This document shows, in pieces, positions 36,146 to 49,131 of a stretch of DNA of 64,000 nucleotides. The number at the start of each line of letters is the position of its first letter. The first letter of the stretch is position 1. Under the pieces are notes generated by a model. The model did no database searches. It was not told the origin of the DNA and was given only the letters and a program-made list of their open reading frames with translations. Source of the stretch: Paulownia fortunei (Eukaryota; Streptophyta; Magnoliopsida; Lamiales; Paulowniaceae); NCBI GenBank assembly GCA_019321725.1, contig CM033113.1, positions 6,634,001 to 6,698,000 of the forward strand. The letters run 5' to 3'. A program made the translations under genes and the position numbers.

Positions 36146-38044
36146 CGCTCAAGCTGATTGATTTCCCTCTCAAAGCTAACCTAATTGTTAAAAAAAAAAA
36201 ACACAAAAACAAAAACGCAAACAAAAAAACCAAAATTAAATGTTTTTTAGTTAAATTTCGAGTGGACATTTACCCTGGTAGATATTGGATCTAAAACCCG
36301 AAGCCACCCAGATTTGGGAGGATCATTTTAGCCCCATATTATTGCGGTCCAAACTGGACAGGCCCTATTTGCGGGTAGTTCTGCTCCAACGTAATTGGTT
36401 TCAAATTCATTAAAATAAAGCATATTAGACATAATATAAAGTAACTGATATCCTTTTAATATATGGGGAAACTAAAAAAATTCTCCTAAAATATTTTTTT
36501 TTGAAAAAACAGATAAAAATATTTTTCATTTTAAAAAACTTATTTCAGAAAATTTTCATTTGAAAAATTCAACAGTTAACTTTTACACTAACAACGTTAG
36601 GATTTTGTGATTTTAGCGTAAATTAACCATGGCTTCTTACAGTAAAAAAATTATTGAATTGAGTTCATTTGATAGAATTGTTGAACTCTTCATTTTATAA
36701 ATTGTGTAATGCTGATTTTAACCTCCTATATGTTGAATATTATTTTATTTTTTGTGAATAATAAAAATTTGAATTTGTGTGAACTAATGATAATATATTA
36801 ATCAAATTTAAATATTTTTTTTTATTTTTGAGAAGATAACAAAAAATTCCCAAAAAAAATCATAGCAATACAATTTGTCAATTTGAAAAACCAAAGAAAA
36901 ATTTACATAGAGAAACCCAATTCATTAATTCTTAATTTAAGAAGTTAAGGATAATTTGGTCCAAAAATTATTAAATTTTAATGGTGTTACTTCTAAAGTT
37001 AACGGTTGTTTTTTTTCCTAATAGAAAGTTGGTGGAATGGATTTTTTGGATTGAAAAATAATTTCATGAATTTTTAAGATATAAAAACATATTTTAAGAT
37101 ATTTTTTGTCATTTTCCCAAAATGTAATTTAACACTTTGCCCAGAGTATAATTGTGTATATACCTTGTATCATTTCCATTGCCAAATCATATCTTAAGTT
37201 TTTTAAAGGACTTTTACCAATGAATAAATAGTACCTCGTTATTGAAGATTTGTACATTGCTACTTGCACAACTATTTGCTTGTTCTTTCATTTGTGTCCC
37301 TTTTTCTAAGATGCAATACCAAATAAGAAAAAATAATACTGAGTTTTAGTAGTTTTCATTTCCAGTATTCTCTTCAGTCTTCAATTTTTTTCAAAAAACA
37401 AAAAATTCTCTGCCTTCTTTGGGCTTGTAGAATTACTAACTCATAGAACATATCCCCAACACTCATGGTTCAAAATGCTGGCTAATTACAATAGCAAAAT
37501 CCAAGCCCCCCCACCTCCAACCCACCCAAAACCCAAAAACTTAAAAAAAAAAAAAACATCGTCTTTGTTGCAGGTGGAAGGGAGAGCTGACCAGCAAATC
37601 TTGGACTGTCAATGATGATTATATGTGGATGTTTGATTTCAAGCATATCTGTTGATTTAGCTACCAGAATTTGTACTGTCTCAACTCATTCTGCTCCATT
37701 CTCTAAACTGTGGGGACATAATAAAAGACTAATTTGCTTGAAAATTTTTAGTTTACTAGTAGCTAGTGGGGAATAGCACCTACCCAGTTACCTTGCTAGT
37801 TTTTGGCAGTCAACATATGGATAATGCTGAAAAAAAAAAACGTCTTTTTGGTCTTGGTTACTGCATTTTTGCAGCCAAAACAAAACAAAACTAGAACACT
37901 TTACTGGAAAAAAAGATCTATTGGCATTTGTGTACATGTGAGAAAATCCTAACATATTACATGTAGTAAAGAGAAAAAGTTCAAAGAAAAAAAATTGGCC
38001 AAATTTGACACGGTTTCTAAATTGACCCCTGATTTAATTGACTT
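36146..38044. other. Intergenic: SCI1 promoter and MYB 3' region
   Basis: AT-rich, with many A and T runs; 36.4-37.2 kb is especially poor in G and C. It should contain the SCI1 promoter at the left and the MYB 3' UTR at the right. No gene, RNA or transposon end recognised. Confidence 0.5.
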
Positions 38045-40757
38045 TTAGATGCCAAGATACTGAGGAGAACAAGGCCATATTGGAAAATAATCCAATGCAG
38101 GACTAATTTCTGGCTGGAAACTCATTTCTTGATTATGTGGAGTTGCTGTGACCAAATTCTGGTCCTTTGGCAGATGGTCACCATCACTTGTTAGTCCAAG
38201 TTCATTTTCCAAGAATCTCAACCATTTGCTAAATTCGACTTCACTGTCAGAAATGGAAAGATTGGTGTCCTGTTCCCCACCATTCTGTTCAGCTTTATTG
38301 GACTGTAAAGGATCCAGGGAGTCCATCAATTCCCAAAAGCCAATATCAAAGTCTGATGGAATTTCGGTTTTTCCATTATCTAAACCATCCTGTGGATTAG
38401 TAGCCTCAGATTTTGAATACCCCAATTCTTGTTTTGGCCTGTTATCCGGGCTGGAGTTGGAGAAATTGAATACACAAGAATATGATGATGGAGAATGATC
38501 AGAAGCCGCGGTTTCTTTTGGTTCATTATCACTTGGATGTGTAGATATTACTTTCAGAAACTCTTCGGGTTTTTCGTTTGGTTTCTTGACCTCCGAATCC
38601 TGAACCCCTTGATCACCAAGTAACTTTTCCATGTTTTCATCTCCAGATGTAGTGGTAGAACTTGAGGTACAAGATGAAGAAGCTGAGTAGTCCATTTTAG
38701 AGTCTTTGGCTTCTGCTTTGTGGCAATCTACTGCACTTTTCCTTGACAGTCTTTTCTTCAAGTGTGTATTCCACACATTTTTTATCTCATTATCGGTTCT
38801 TCCTGGCAAATAAGATGCAATCTTTGACCACCTGCGGATTGCAGATTGGATAACGTTAAAACGATAAGCTAATAATGATTAGATGAAAATTGAAAAAAGG
38901 GTTCAGATATTTAAAAAAAAAAAATGTGAGGTAGTGAGTTATACTGTCATGTACTTGTTTCCAATGGAATTATGCAGTTTGATTATGGTTTGCTCCTCTT
39001 CAGGCGTGAAGTTTCCTCGTTTGACGTCAGGTCTTAGGTAATTAACCCACCTCAAACGGCAACTCTTTCCACATCTCAATAGTCCTGCAAAACCAGAAAT
39101 AAAGAAGCTAAGCAAATTTGTAAGAAGAATATTAATTTCTTTCTTTTTCTTCTTGATGGAAGGATGACGACCTGTGACTGAATTCCCAACCACTTTTGAA
39201 GTTCAAACCTCATCTTTTCATTGATTTTTTTTTTTTTTTAAGAAAAAAGTAACTGTAAAACTTCCCTTATGAGTATTTGAATATTGGAGGATTAGTTAGT
39301 GATCAGTAAGTAACTCGTCCTAGTTCATTCTTTATTTACTTCCAAGATTTAGTGATAAACTAAAACACTTTTCCTGTTAATAATTAATCAATTATGTAAA
39401 TTTTGTTCTATTTTATTCTCCTTCACATTAAAGAAAATTTTCCCCTACTCCAAATGTGACAAATTAGATATGTACCTGAAGCTCAAATTGCAAGCAATAA
39501 GAAATGCCAAGAATATAAAAGTACCAAGATTATTCTCCTTTGCTTGGCTTGCTACTTTGGAAATGATTCATACACAAGACAGACTTTTGCAATTTTAATA
39601 AGATCAATTCTACGCCATGTTTATTGGTTGTTTTCAAGAGTTTTTACCTGTAAATTGCTTGGTAAAGCGTTAAAACTGTTAATTCGTGTTTGGAGTACTG
39701 AGTAATGAAGTATTACCATACCAAGAAAAGATACAATACCCCTCCATCCCACCCGCCACACTACCTTTCTTCATAAATGGAGTAGTAAATTATTGGATAT
39801 GGAGCCGGATGCGATGGTGCACCTTATATTGAATCAGAATTCTGGGGGCTGCAACTATTCTTACAGGGCAGAAGTTTCGCATGGTGTAATATAAAAAATA
39901 CTAGGAAACGAGGAACCAGCAATGGAATTATCAGGTTTCAGGATACTAGGAAACGAGGAACCAGCAAAGGAATTATCAGGTTTCAGGGAGTTTGTAGCTT
40001 TCTTGTTGACTCAATAAATTAAAAGATTAGGGTTTCAGTATAAGGAGTAATTTGGGTTGAATCTTGAAATAAAAGGGAAAACGGTATCAAGCAAGATTAT
40101 AGATGTAGCTAGTACAATCAAAATGATGCTTGAAATAAATTGTTGGAACCTACATATCATAAGCACTGATAGGTTAATGTAATTGAACCATTCTTGGATT
40201 AAGAGTTTGTCTTCGTTATCACCCGGATACTTGGATGAGTGTAATCATGCTAAAGCTGAAAACGCATAAGTAAAATGTAGATCATCAAGAATGGCATGAT
40301 TTCAAGATATTGTCTAACGGAATAGAAAATCATAAGAGCAAGATCAACAAGAAATGGGAATCAGGTTCCTTGATTGAACACCATAGAAATAGCCATTTCT
40401 GTATTTGCGATCTTGTTTACAAAGTTCTATGAGCCGAAAAGTCCCCTCCCCCACCCCAACTCCCCACCCAAAAAAGGAAAGGGCAAAAATAAAGAAGAAT
40501 TCGACAACCTCTCTCCGGCCATTCACATTTGAAGAGGACAGAGTTATATATGACACATTTTGCGCGTTTCTAACACACATACTTGCAGACAAAACGACAG
40601 AGGAGGCAGAGATTTTACCGGCTTGTTTAGGGAGAGCACGCCAGTTGCTGTGTCCATGCTTTTGAATGAAATTTATAAGCCTCAAGTCCTCTGCAGGGCT
40701 CCAGGGTCCCGTCCTCACCTTGCTCTTATCACAGCACGGGGCTCGGCCTCTGCCCAT
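38045..40757 (-). CDS. R2R3-MYB transcription factor, MYB58/MYB63 type (3 exons)
   Basis: Exons are 40757-40619, 39084-38955 and 38831-38045, giving 351 residues. The start [19 protein letters not shown] leads into repeat R2 with Trp at 19, 39 and 59. Repeat R3 has Phe 72 in place of the first Trp, then Trp 91 and Trp 110, the normal plant R2R3 pattern. The exon borders fall at the two standard R2R3-MYB intron sites. The C-terminal half is acidic and Ser/Asn-rich, with [10 protein letters not shown] and [12 protein letters not shown] near the end. The N-terminal wording and gene order point to subgroup 3 (MYB58, MYB63, MYB72, MYB10). MYB58 and MYB63 activate lignin genes through AC elements; MYB72 and MYB10 act in iron deficiency. 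Which role applies cannot be told from the sequence alone. Confidence 0.9.
39899..39988. repeat. Tandem duplication, two 45-bp copies, in MYB intron 1
   Basis: The unit starting TACTAGGAAACGAGGAACC occurs at 39899 and again at 39944 with one or two substitutions. It lies mid-intron and touches no splice site. Confidence 0.9.
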
Positions 40758-40903
40758 TTTTCTCTCTGCCAGATTAAACAATTAATCTTGAGAGAAATGT
40801 ATATATACAAACAGAAACTAAGGTAGAACCACTCTTGAGGCTTGTCTGCCTCCTTGCATGGTGGATTCTTTCATCACTTTAGCTTATGTGTGTGTGTGTG
40901 CGT

Positions 40904-40912
40904 GTATATATA
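40904..40912 (-). promoter_or_regulatory. Possible TATA box of the MYB gene
   Basis: TATATATA on the minus strand about 147 bases upstream of the ATG, preceded by a pyrimidine-rich stretch. Distance and sequence fit a TATA box. Confidence 0.4.
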
Positions 40913-41624
40913 AAGGATTAGTAGAGATAGGAGAAATGATTTCCTACCTCAATAGTGAGTGGACAAGGGATTTTCTAATTTAATACTAATTAAGAAGAAA
41001 ATATAGTATTTTGAAAGAAAGTTAGGAAAACTTGAATAAGCAAATCCATGAAGGGTTTGTTAAAGATTCTGGCAGATGAAAATTCAGTTTGAAAGTTATG
41101 AAATAGCAGTATCGATCAGCATTTAATGAAAAATCCAAGTTCTTAAGACAAACCACAGATTTTAGACAACACAAATGGGAGTTAGTTAATCTAGTATTTG
41201 TATTAATTTCGAGCCATATTGATGTAAGAAGTTATGTCTTCTTAATTTTCTGCCTATACAAATATGCCTAAATGTTACAATCAGAATTGGTCCTGTTGTT
41301 AAATTGATATACTTAAGGCTTGTCTTGCTAAGGCCTACATCAGACCTAATATTTGAAATTTAGAATTATTGGAAAACAACCAAGTTGTATTTTGTTTAGA
41401 TCATTGAAGACTTTTTTCATGCCCTTTATATGAATGTCACAATTTGACAAAGCATCTTTGTAATACAATGTACTTTTATTAACCCCTCAAAAATCAACCT
41501 GGTTTGGTCATAATCTTCAATTAGGACGGTTTATTCAACAACCTATGGTTTTCTTGCCTTAATTGGTGTGATATCTTTTGATACCCCTATGCATGAAGAA
41601 ATAAATTGTTGACTTTGGCCTTGA

Positions 41625-41780
41625 TTGAGGTGGCACAATGGTAGAGCGCTTGTAGCATCTCTAAAGGATCGGTAGTTCGAATCTCTTTAGTGTTACTTTG
41701 GCCTCTGTGAGTGTAGTTGCCGGTGACTGAACTCTTGACCCTTCCTTTAAACTTCATATGAGGTGTGCGACTGTATTCAG
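41625..41780 (+). repeat. tRNA-derived SINE
   Basis: GAGGTGGCACAATGGTAGAGC is a good Pol III A box context, and GGTAGTTCGAATCTC, about 40 bases on, is a good B box. The following body runs to about 41780 with TGTGAGTGTAGTTGCCGG and GTGTGCGACTG. The 3' border and target-site duplication were not resolved. Confidence 0.55.
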
Positions 41781-42513
41781 AAAGGAGTTAACGTGTCGAA
41801 AATATATATAAATTGTTATCACGTCAATATTTATCATATAGTCAAACGAGGGGGAAGGCCGATCATTTTCAAAATTATAAATTGTTGTTGTTCTTTAAGA
41901 AGAAAAGATGTCTCATTTTCAATGAAAGGACAAAAGATATATATTATTGCTTTTCGCTCTGGTCAAGGTTGGACAAAAGAAATAGTCCTAAAAAGGCAAA
42001 ATACAAGTAAAACAAAGGCGGAGAGTGTATATATCTTCCATCGCCATGGATGCTGTAGCGACTTGAGCACGTGTGTTGAACTTAACTCTATAGTCACAAA
42101 AGAAAATTTGGACACATCCATGGTTAAATCACATTTTGCCAATACTAAAGCGAAGCAGCCTAATATAATACAATCGATAATAATGTAAATTAGACAACTA
42201 CTGAATTTTTTAGATTGATAAGGTCTATAGTGTTAAAACCTCAATATTTGTTATTTAAAAGGGGCAATGCTAGCTATAGTTATATCAAATAATAGTATAT
42301 AACTATTATATGAAGTCCTAAGCAGAGTGCAAACTAAATTTCATAATTAATTCCAAGAGAGAAGAAACACTTGATTAGATTACGCAAATTAAAATTATGT
42401 TGCTTAATTGTTGTAATAACTAATTAGAAATTTTCAGTATTCTCTTAATTTGTGTACGACGTACTTAATATTGAATTAAATTCATAAATTACGTTGCTTA
42501 AGCCTTTGAGCTT

Positions 42514-42562
<49 letters not shown>
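42514..42562. repeat. Compound (TG)n(AG)n microsatellite
   Basis: About 11 TG units run directly into about 13 AG units. Confidence 0.95.
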
Positions 42563-42567
<5 letters not shown>

Positions 42568-43140
42568 ATTCTCTTGTAATTAAAATAAAAATGACAAGAA
42601 AAAATAATAATATAAAGCAGGTAGAATTTTTATGATATGTGAAACCAATGGCGTGCATGCACACGGCTTTGGTCATGTCCACATCGAGTAAAAGGGATCG
42701 CAAATTGCAAGTCTAGTGATTTAGGTCACCCGTTCACGTTAGTGTCTCATGATATTATTTATTCACAAATAAGAAAAAATCAGTCTCTAGTTATACTATA
42801 TTACTTTGTAATAGTATTTCTTACTATTATTTCAAGAATACGTGAACAAATTCCTTTACAGAGCAGTCATGCAAAAGTCTGGTAAGTCATCTTACAACTC
42901 CCAAAATCAAACTTATTAATAACTCCAAGAAAAAATATAACAATTACACGTACAATCAAGAAAAATTATAACAATTACCCCCCACCCCCCACCACCAAGT
43001 CTTCAGTTAGGGAAGCCCAACATTTATTGCTCTTTATACCATTTGGCACCTAATTTTTTGACGTCTTTCTGGGTTAGAAGATTCTTCCACTAACTTTGCA
43101 TGAATTTTCTATGACCTAACCAGTCGAATATACATATATA

Positions 43141-43182
43141 TACACACACACACAGACACACACACATGTGTGTGTGTGTTGG
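43141..43182. repeat. (CA)n followed by (TG)n, self-complementary microsatellite
   Basis: An ACACAC run with one G interruption passes straight into ATGTGTGTG, so the two halves are complementary and could fold back on each other. Flanked by TATATA on the left and TGTGCATATAT on the right. Confidence 0.85.
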
Positions 43183-46100
43183 TGTTGGCTGTGTGCATAT
43201 ATTTATGCATGACCTGTGGCTTATGACAAGAATTGTAATGCCAAAACATTTTCATGCCTTTCACCGGCAAAGGGGTTGCTGAATTTTGATTTGAAGAGTT
43301 TGCCCGACGCCTAAATATATATATATATATTTTTTTTGTAATTCAGTAGATGTAATTGTACTCTACAAAATCTTTTGAGACTCACCACCTTGCCATGTGG
43401 AAGTTACCACGATGCTATAGTTTCAAACACAAATTTCCTGCAAGTTGGGGACATCATAATTAGGATTAGATACCAAGTAATCACGTACCCCTTATGAATA
43501 ACTCTTACTGATAATTAAGAATTATTTCCAGGATTATATGGTAATAATCATACTAGCTAAAATAATTAACTAATTTTACTTCAATCTTAGCAATTAAATT
43601 TGAGTTATGGATTCAAGAAACTTAGTCTAAATCAAACTCAAACTTCCTTCAAAAAATTGAGAAAATCAAATTTGTGATCTTTATATCATTGGTATGTATA
43701 ACCTTCAAATAAATAGAGGGTCCAATTTGATTTGAACAAGCACATAGTCGATTTTCACCTTCCAAGGTTGGTGAGAGTGGTAGAAGCACAAAAGATAGCA
43801 ATAGCTGAAGACATCAACACCACAAAAACTTAGTCAAAAGTAGTGCAAATGGAGGATTTTTTTGGGCAGATAGGCAGAATATAGAGATACTAACTCTTAA
43901 TTCTAACTACAGTAAATAACTTGGTCAATAAAAAGGCTGCGCCTTTTGACCCAAAGCTTAATTTGAGGTGGGCCCATTGAGCTTGTCATCAACACATGAT
44001 TAATTCATCCCATATTCAATAATGTACAGCAATTTCTTGACTTGGTATGTGAAATAAGCATCACTACTAACAGATGCTTTGACGTCTTTGGCGTCATATC
44101 CTCCATCTTCTGAGGAGCCATCATTATAACCATACGTCCGTTGGAGCTGAGTAAAAAAATTGATATACATGTACACATAGCGCAAACATTGAAGCATGAC
44201 ATTGGGGATTCGAATTATCGCAGAAGAAACATTGTGGTTGTTCTCCTGAAAATTTATTTTCATGACGTAAAAGCAGATTTATAGCGAGGGTGATCGCATA
44301 AATTTAGAAATATACTTATTACCTCGTGGTCCTATTTATTTATTTTTTTAACTCAAGTTATAAATTTCATGTAGCTAATCTTGAGAGATGACGATATTAT
44401 CCTTTTATTCGCCCTCTAAATAAATTCAAATACGATCATAATCTATATACACTTTGAGCTGACAAAGTATCTGTCGATATAAATTAGACATTAGGAAGGA
44501 TAATATCATAAATTCATAAATATGGCAATGCACTACTCTGACAAAGAACATGCAACAAACACATAGAGTTGAAAAATAAATTAAACTACTCAATATCAAT
44601 TATTGAAAGTTCGTTTGGACTCAATTCGTTATTTTAACAAATCAAGTTTAAATACAAATTTTCATTCGAATAAAATTTAAAACTTGGCTCGAATCGAACT
44701 TGATTTGTGTTTTAATTAAAACTCGTTTGATCTCGACTCTATTAACTATTAAACCAAACTTAAATATAATTTTTGAAATTTGATAAAAAAAAAAATCAAA
44801 CAAACTTAAATAATAACGTATTCGACTCGACTCGATTTATTTATAACTTTACACACACACATATATATATATATATATATCCAAAAAAAAAAAAAACAGG
44901 TTTTTCAATACTTATAATAATGTCATGTGATTAATCAATGGGCCGAAAATCCAGTTGAATTGGGACAGACGAGGTCCAAAATTTGCATAAATTGACAATT
45001 GGACTTTGTAGGAAATATAATTGGACATCGGAGGATAAGCTTTACAGAAGATCGTCATATAAAATTTTATCCTTAATAATACACAACAAATGGTTGGATA
45101 GAATCCAAACAAAATATAAATATTTTATAACTTAGAACTTAAGCATGTGTGCATTAAAGATGTTGTTTTGTTGGGCCAAAAAACATTTGGACACATTGAA
45201 AATTCTGCTTGAAATTAATGAATATAAAGTCGAGTTGTCACTTATTTTCTTTGCACCAGCACATAAAAACAAGGCAGAATTATGTGATTTTGGATGCTTA
45301 TGAAGTGAAGTTTTTGAGAATAAATCCATATTCAGCATTAAATGAGGACCAGAGAATTGGTATATTATCAACAAGTGTCCCTTTTTCAATGCTTGTCACC
45401 ACTTCTCTCCATAAACTTACTGGCTCTTGTCTCTCTAATTCTGCCTAATCTTTCAGCAAAAGTTGGGCCTTGATGGGTTGAGGCGATTGGATGTTAGGTC
45501 GTGTTTGGCACCATTTCTTAAAGACAAAGTTTATTTTACCAAATGGGCTTTTCTGTATGGGCCATATATTGTTTAGTATTGGTGAAAATGTAGTTTTGTA
45601 AACTATGCAGGAAAAGAATTTCAAAAAGAATGTACCACACTAATATTTTTATATTATACATAATCTTTTTGTTATTAATATTCTTTTTTCTTATTATGAT
45701 AGAGCTCAAAAATGAGTTGAGCTCCATTAAATAACTTGATATTTTTATATTAATTTTATCATATTTTATCTAATTTAGTCAAACTCAATTTTAATTCAAA
45801 TTTTATCGAATACAAAAAATAAGTTCAAACTTGAATTTTTATGCTTAACATATTAAGTTAAAACAAACTTCTAACAATCACTATCGAATTAAATATAGAT
45901 AACTTAGTTTATTTTTTCAGTCTTAATATAAATAATCTTGTTTTTTTTTTTTTTTTTTTTGGCATGGGGGAGGCTGGGGTGGAGTTAAATGATCAAAATA
46001 ATCAGTCAAATGGGTTTATTTTTTTATTTATTTTTTAAATATTAAATTTGGTATTTATTTATATATTTATAGTTATTTGATTTTTTGAATTTTATTAAAT

Positions 46101-46984
46101 ATATATTGTAATTAATTAATTTTATATTATACATAATAATTAAATAATTATTTTATATTATATAATATATATATATAATTAATTTTTATATAATCGATTC
46201 TATTAATAGCTGAAGCGATTCAATCAATTAAACTATTAATTCATAATAAAATTAATTTAATCATTATAAAAGCACTGCCCGTGACGTGATTTCACTAGAG
46301 GTTTCGTGGGTTATATAATGTCCATTTTATGACGTGTTTTTGACACATACAGTTTCATCTCCAATCATTGACATGTAAGGAAAATGTTTGAAAAATGGAA
46401 AGTGTGATATTTTTGAAAGAAATTACTTTCCTTATTCATTGCCAAATAAAAAACCATTAAAGATGACTATTCGATATTTATATTGGCATTTTCACCATCC
46501 GAATATCATTTAATCATTAATTTACAATAATTATTTATCAAAATACATTATTAGATCAATAATTTATGACAACTTAACAATTATCAAATAGTACAATTTT
46601 TAAATAATTAAATATCAAAATACATCATTATTTTAATAATTTATAATAATCAACTATCAATAAATAATTATTATAAAAATAAACAAATACCCACATTTTG
46701 TAGATTTCAAACTCTTGTAACTTTAAATTTACCACTAAATCAAAACTTCCTTGCAAATTGAGAAGCTTTCACATGTTACTTTGAGAGAGGTAGATTGTAA
46801 AGGAGCCACAAACGAAATAGTTATATTTTGTTGTCCCATATTTTAAAATTTTAGTTGGTCACGTTTATTAAATTTAAATACGCACAAGCAATAAGTTCAT
46901 TGACAATTTCAATTTAATTTAACAGGTGTGTGATTGTGATTGGTTGCCTTAATTTTAAGTTTTATCTGTGTATTCAAATAATAA

Positions 46985-47048
46985 TATCTAGCTCAAATAA
47001 TAAAGTTGAAGCCCAATATATGATTTTGAGTTTGAATTCTATCATTTG
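46985..47048 (+). repeat. Possible SINE fragment
   Basis: TAGCTCAAATAATAAAGTTG resembles a Pol III A box and TTTTGAGTTTGAATTCTA resembles a B box at the expected spacing. No borders found. Confidence 0.35.
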
Positions 47049-48728
47049 AAATTTTTTTCTACTTTCATAATAGTTGTTAGTTGATCATTTATTATTGTTA
47101 GTTATTAAACATTGATTGCTGATTTAATTATTGATAATTGATTTTTAAAATTTAATCCATTAAAAAAAAATCATCAACAATCTTCAGTTTTTCTTTTTCT
47201 TGGAAATGGACAATCATTGTTTTAGTGGACTACATTTAAGGTAATAGAGGTTTATCAAATTCAAAATTTAAATGGAAAACTATGAAGAAAATGGGGTTTG
47301 TAAATTATGTACACCAGCAAAAGTAGAATGCACCCAATTGCCCTTTTCAGTAGAAAATTAGATAAATTATTTTATGAAGTAATTTAACTTAGTTACAAGC
47401 TATCTATAGTATTAAAAATCATTTCTTACTAACCAAAAACATGAATTGCTTAAATCAATTTAACAAATACAACCTCAAATATAATTGGGGAGGTATTGAG
47501 AATGAGAATATATTTGCATGTTTTATTAGAAAAAAAATGATATAATATATTTTGAATAATATTTTTAAATGTGGATGTCTCGTTAATACTATTTATTGTG
47601 ATTAATATGAGACATTGTTAAGCATAGATATTTTATTAATATTATTATAATTTAATTAATTTGGTTATAATAAGATATATGATTATTTAATTAAAAAAAT
47701 AAAATAAAAATTGAATTTGAGAGTTCTACCGAGATGTCTTCCCTGGTTGCCCCATTCAACAAAGTGAAAGTACCCTTTCAGTCAAAAGGAAAGCCTTTTT
47801 TGGTAATTAATGGGGTTTTAGGCTCCACCTTCCTTTACTCTTTGTCAACCCAATTTTAATATCATTTTGACTATAAAAAGCTCTACTCCTCGTAGTAATT
47901 AATTATATGTACATGAACTCTCCCATGACTCATCATGCAGCGCCACCACATTAAAACTATCGACCCAAAAATTGAATTCTAACCCATGTTGTCTTGATTG
48001 CACCTTCAAGGAACATTGCTTATTGACAAGTTAAACTATATATATATATATATTAATACTTCTACCAAAATCAGCAAAATTATACCTAACATCTTTCTTC
48101 AAGAAAAATAATTTAACCCTTTTTGTTTTCTCACAATCGAATTTGAATTTTGATGAACTCAAGTGAAAATTATGATGTTTTTTTTTTAAAATTAAAAGTC
48201 GTATTTTCAGTAGCGCAATACTTTGATGTGTTTCAAACTATTAGTATTTAATTAGTAAATAGAGATTAAAAAGAAGAAAAGGAAATCAATTATTATAATA
48301 GTAGGACCACCTATCCTAGAGGTAAAAACTAATTTGTTCCAACTGGGAATTGGTTTTTTCTTTTCTTATTTTTGGGTCATTTTGGTAATCTTGGCTCCAA
48401 AGAATGAGTACAAAGAAGTACTTCAAATTCGTCATATTCTGGAGAAGTGATGCTAAATCAACCGAAATGGGCTCAGCCAAACAGGGCCTAGAGTTCTCAA
48501 CTAAAGTCTTGTAGTCATTAATACAGAAAACAAAAGCTGATTAATGCATCAATAAAATCAGAAACAAAATGGATGCAAAATTGAAATAAGATAAAATCAG
48601 TCATTACCAGCATTAATGGTATATCTAAGGAAGCCAAAAGGTCTTTGTATTGTGCGTGTGGCATTAATTCACAGCTGTTCTTTAGTGTGCTGTTCTCATT
48701 GCATTTAATGCCACCATTACTGACCCCT

Positions 48729-48752
48729 CCCCCCCCCCCCCCCCCCCCCCCC
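48729..48752. repeat. 24-base C homopolymer
   Basis: An uninterrupted C run about 380 bases upstream of the next start codon. Its true length is hard to sequence, and the minus strand is a G run able to form a G-quadruplex. Confidence 0.85.
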
Positions 48753-48992
48753 ACCAAAAAGAAAATCTGAACTCAACTCTTCCACATAATTTACTCCAAA
48801 TAAAATACTATTCAATACCAGAAAAATACTAAAGAAATTTTCCATATATATCCGTATAAAATCAAGATTACATTAAATTCTTAATAATGCCCATTTAAAC
48901 AATTATAGTAATTTCCTCCATCATCTTCTTGTTATCTAATATAATGACAAACTCTTTTTCATTCATTATTCCAACCTCCCAACTCCATTCAA

Positions 48993-49083
48993 TATAAACT
49001 CATACACTCCAAGTCCTCTCTGTTCTCTCTCGTTTCTTTTTCTCCCTTTTTTCTGTAAAACTCTGCTCTCTCTCTCTCTCTCT
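48993..49083 (+). promoter_or_regulatory. TATA box and CT-rich leader of the EAR-motif gene
   Basis: TATAAA at 48993-48998 lies 134 bases before the ATG. It is followed by a pyrimidine-rich stretch that ends in about ten CT units at 49065-49083, a common feature of plant core promoters and 5' UTRs. Confidence 0.5.
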
Positions 49084-49131
49084 TTGTTGGTTTCTGCAAA
49101 AGAAGAAGATAGATATATTATTGTTGGTGGG

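Larger units (their letters stand above)
40758..49131. other. 8.4-kb AT-rich intergenic region with decayed repeats
   Basis: No gene was supported. The region contains the MYB promoter at the left, SINE-like fragments (41.6 and 47.0 kb), several microsatellites, CTCGACTCGA-rich low-complexity DNA at 44.6-44.85 kb and similar at 45.7-45.9 kb, a 20-plus T run near 45.94 kb, a 24-base C run at 48.73 kb, and the promoter of the next gene. Confidence 0.55.

Noticed and set aside
35847..36269. 140-residue minus-strand frame across SCI1 exons 1 and 2
   Set aside because: It reads through the intron in a frame different from the conserved SCI1 protein.
41763..42188. 141-residue open frame on the plus strand
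   Set aside because: It starts inside the SINE-like patch. The product has no recognisable motif and the codon choice follows local base composition.
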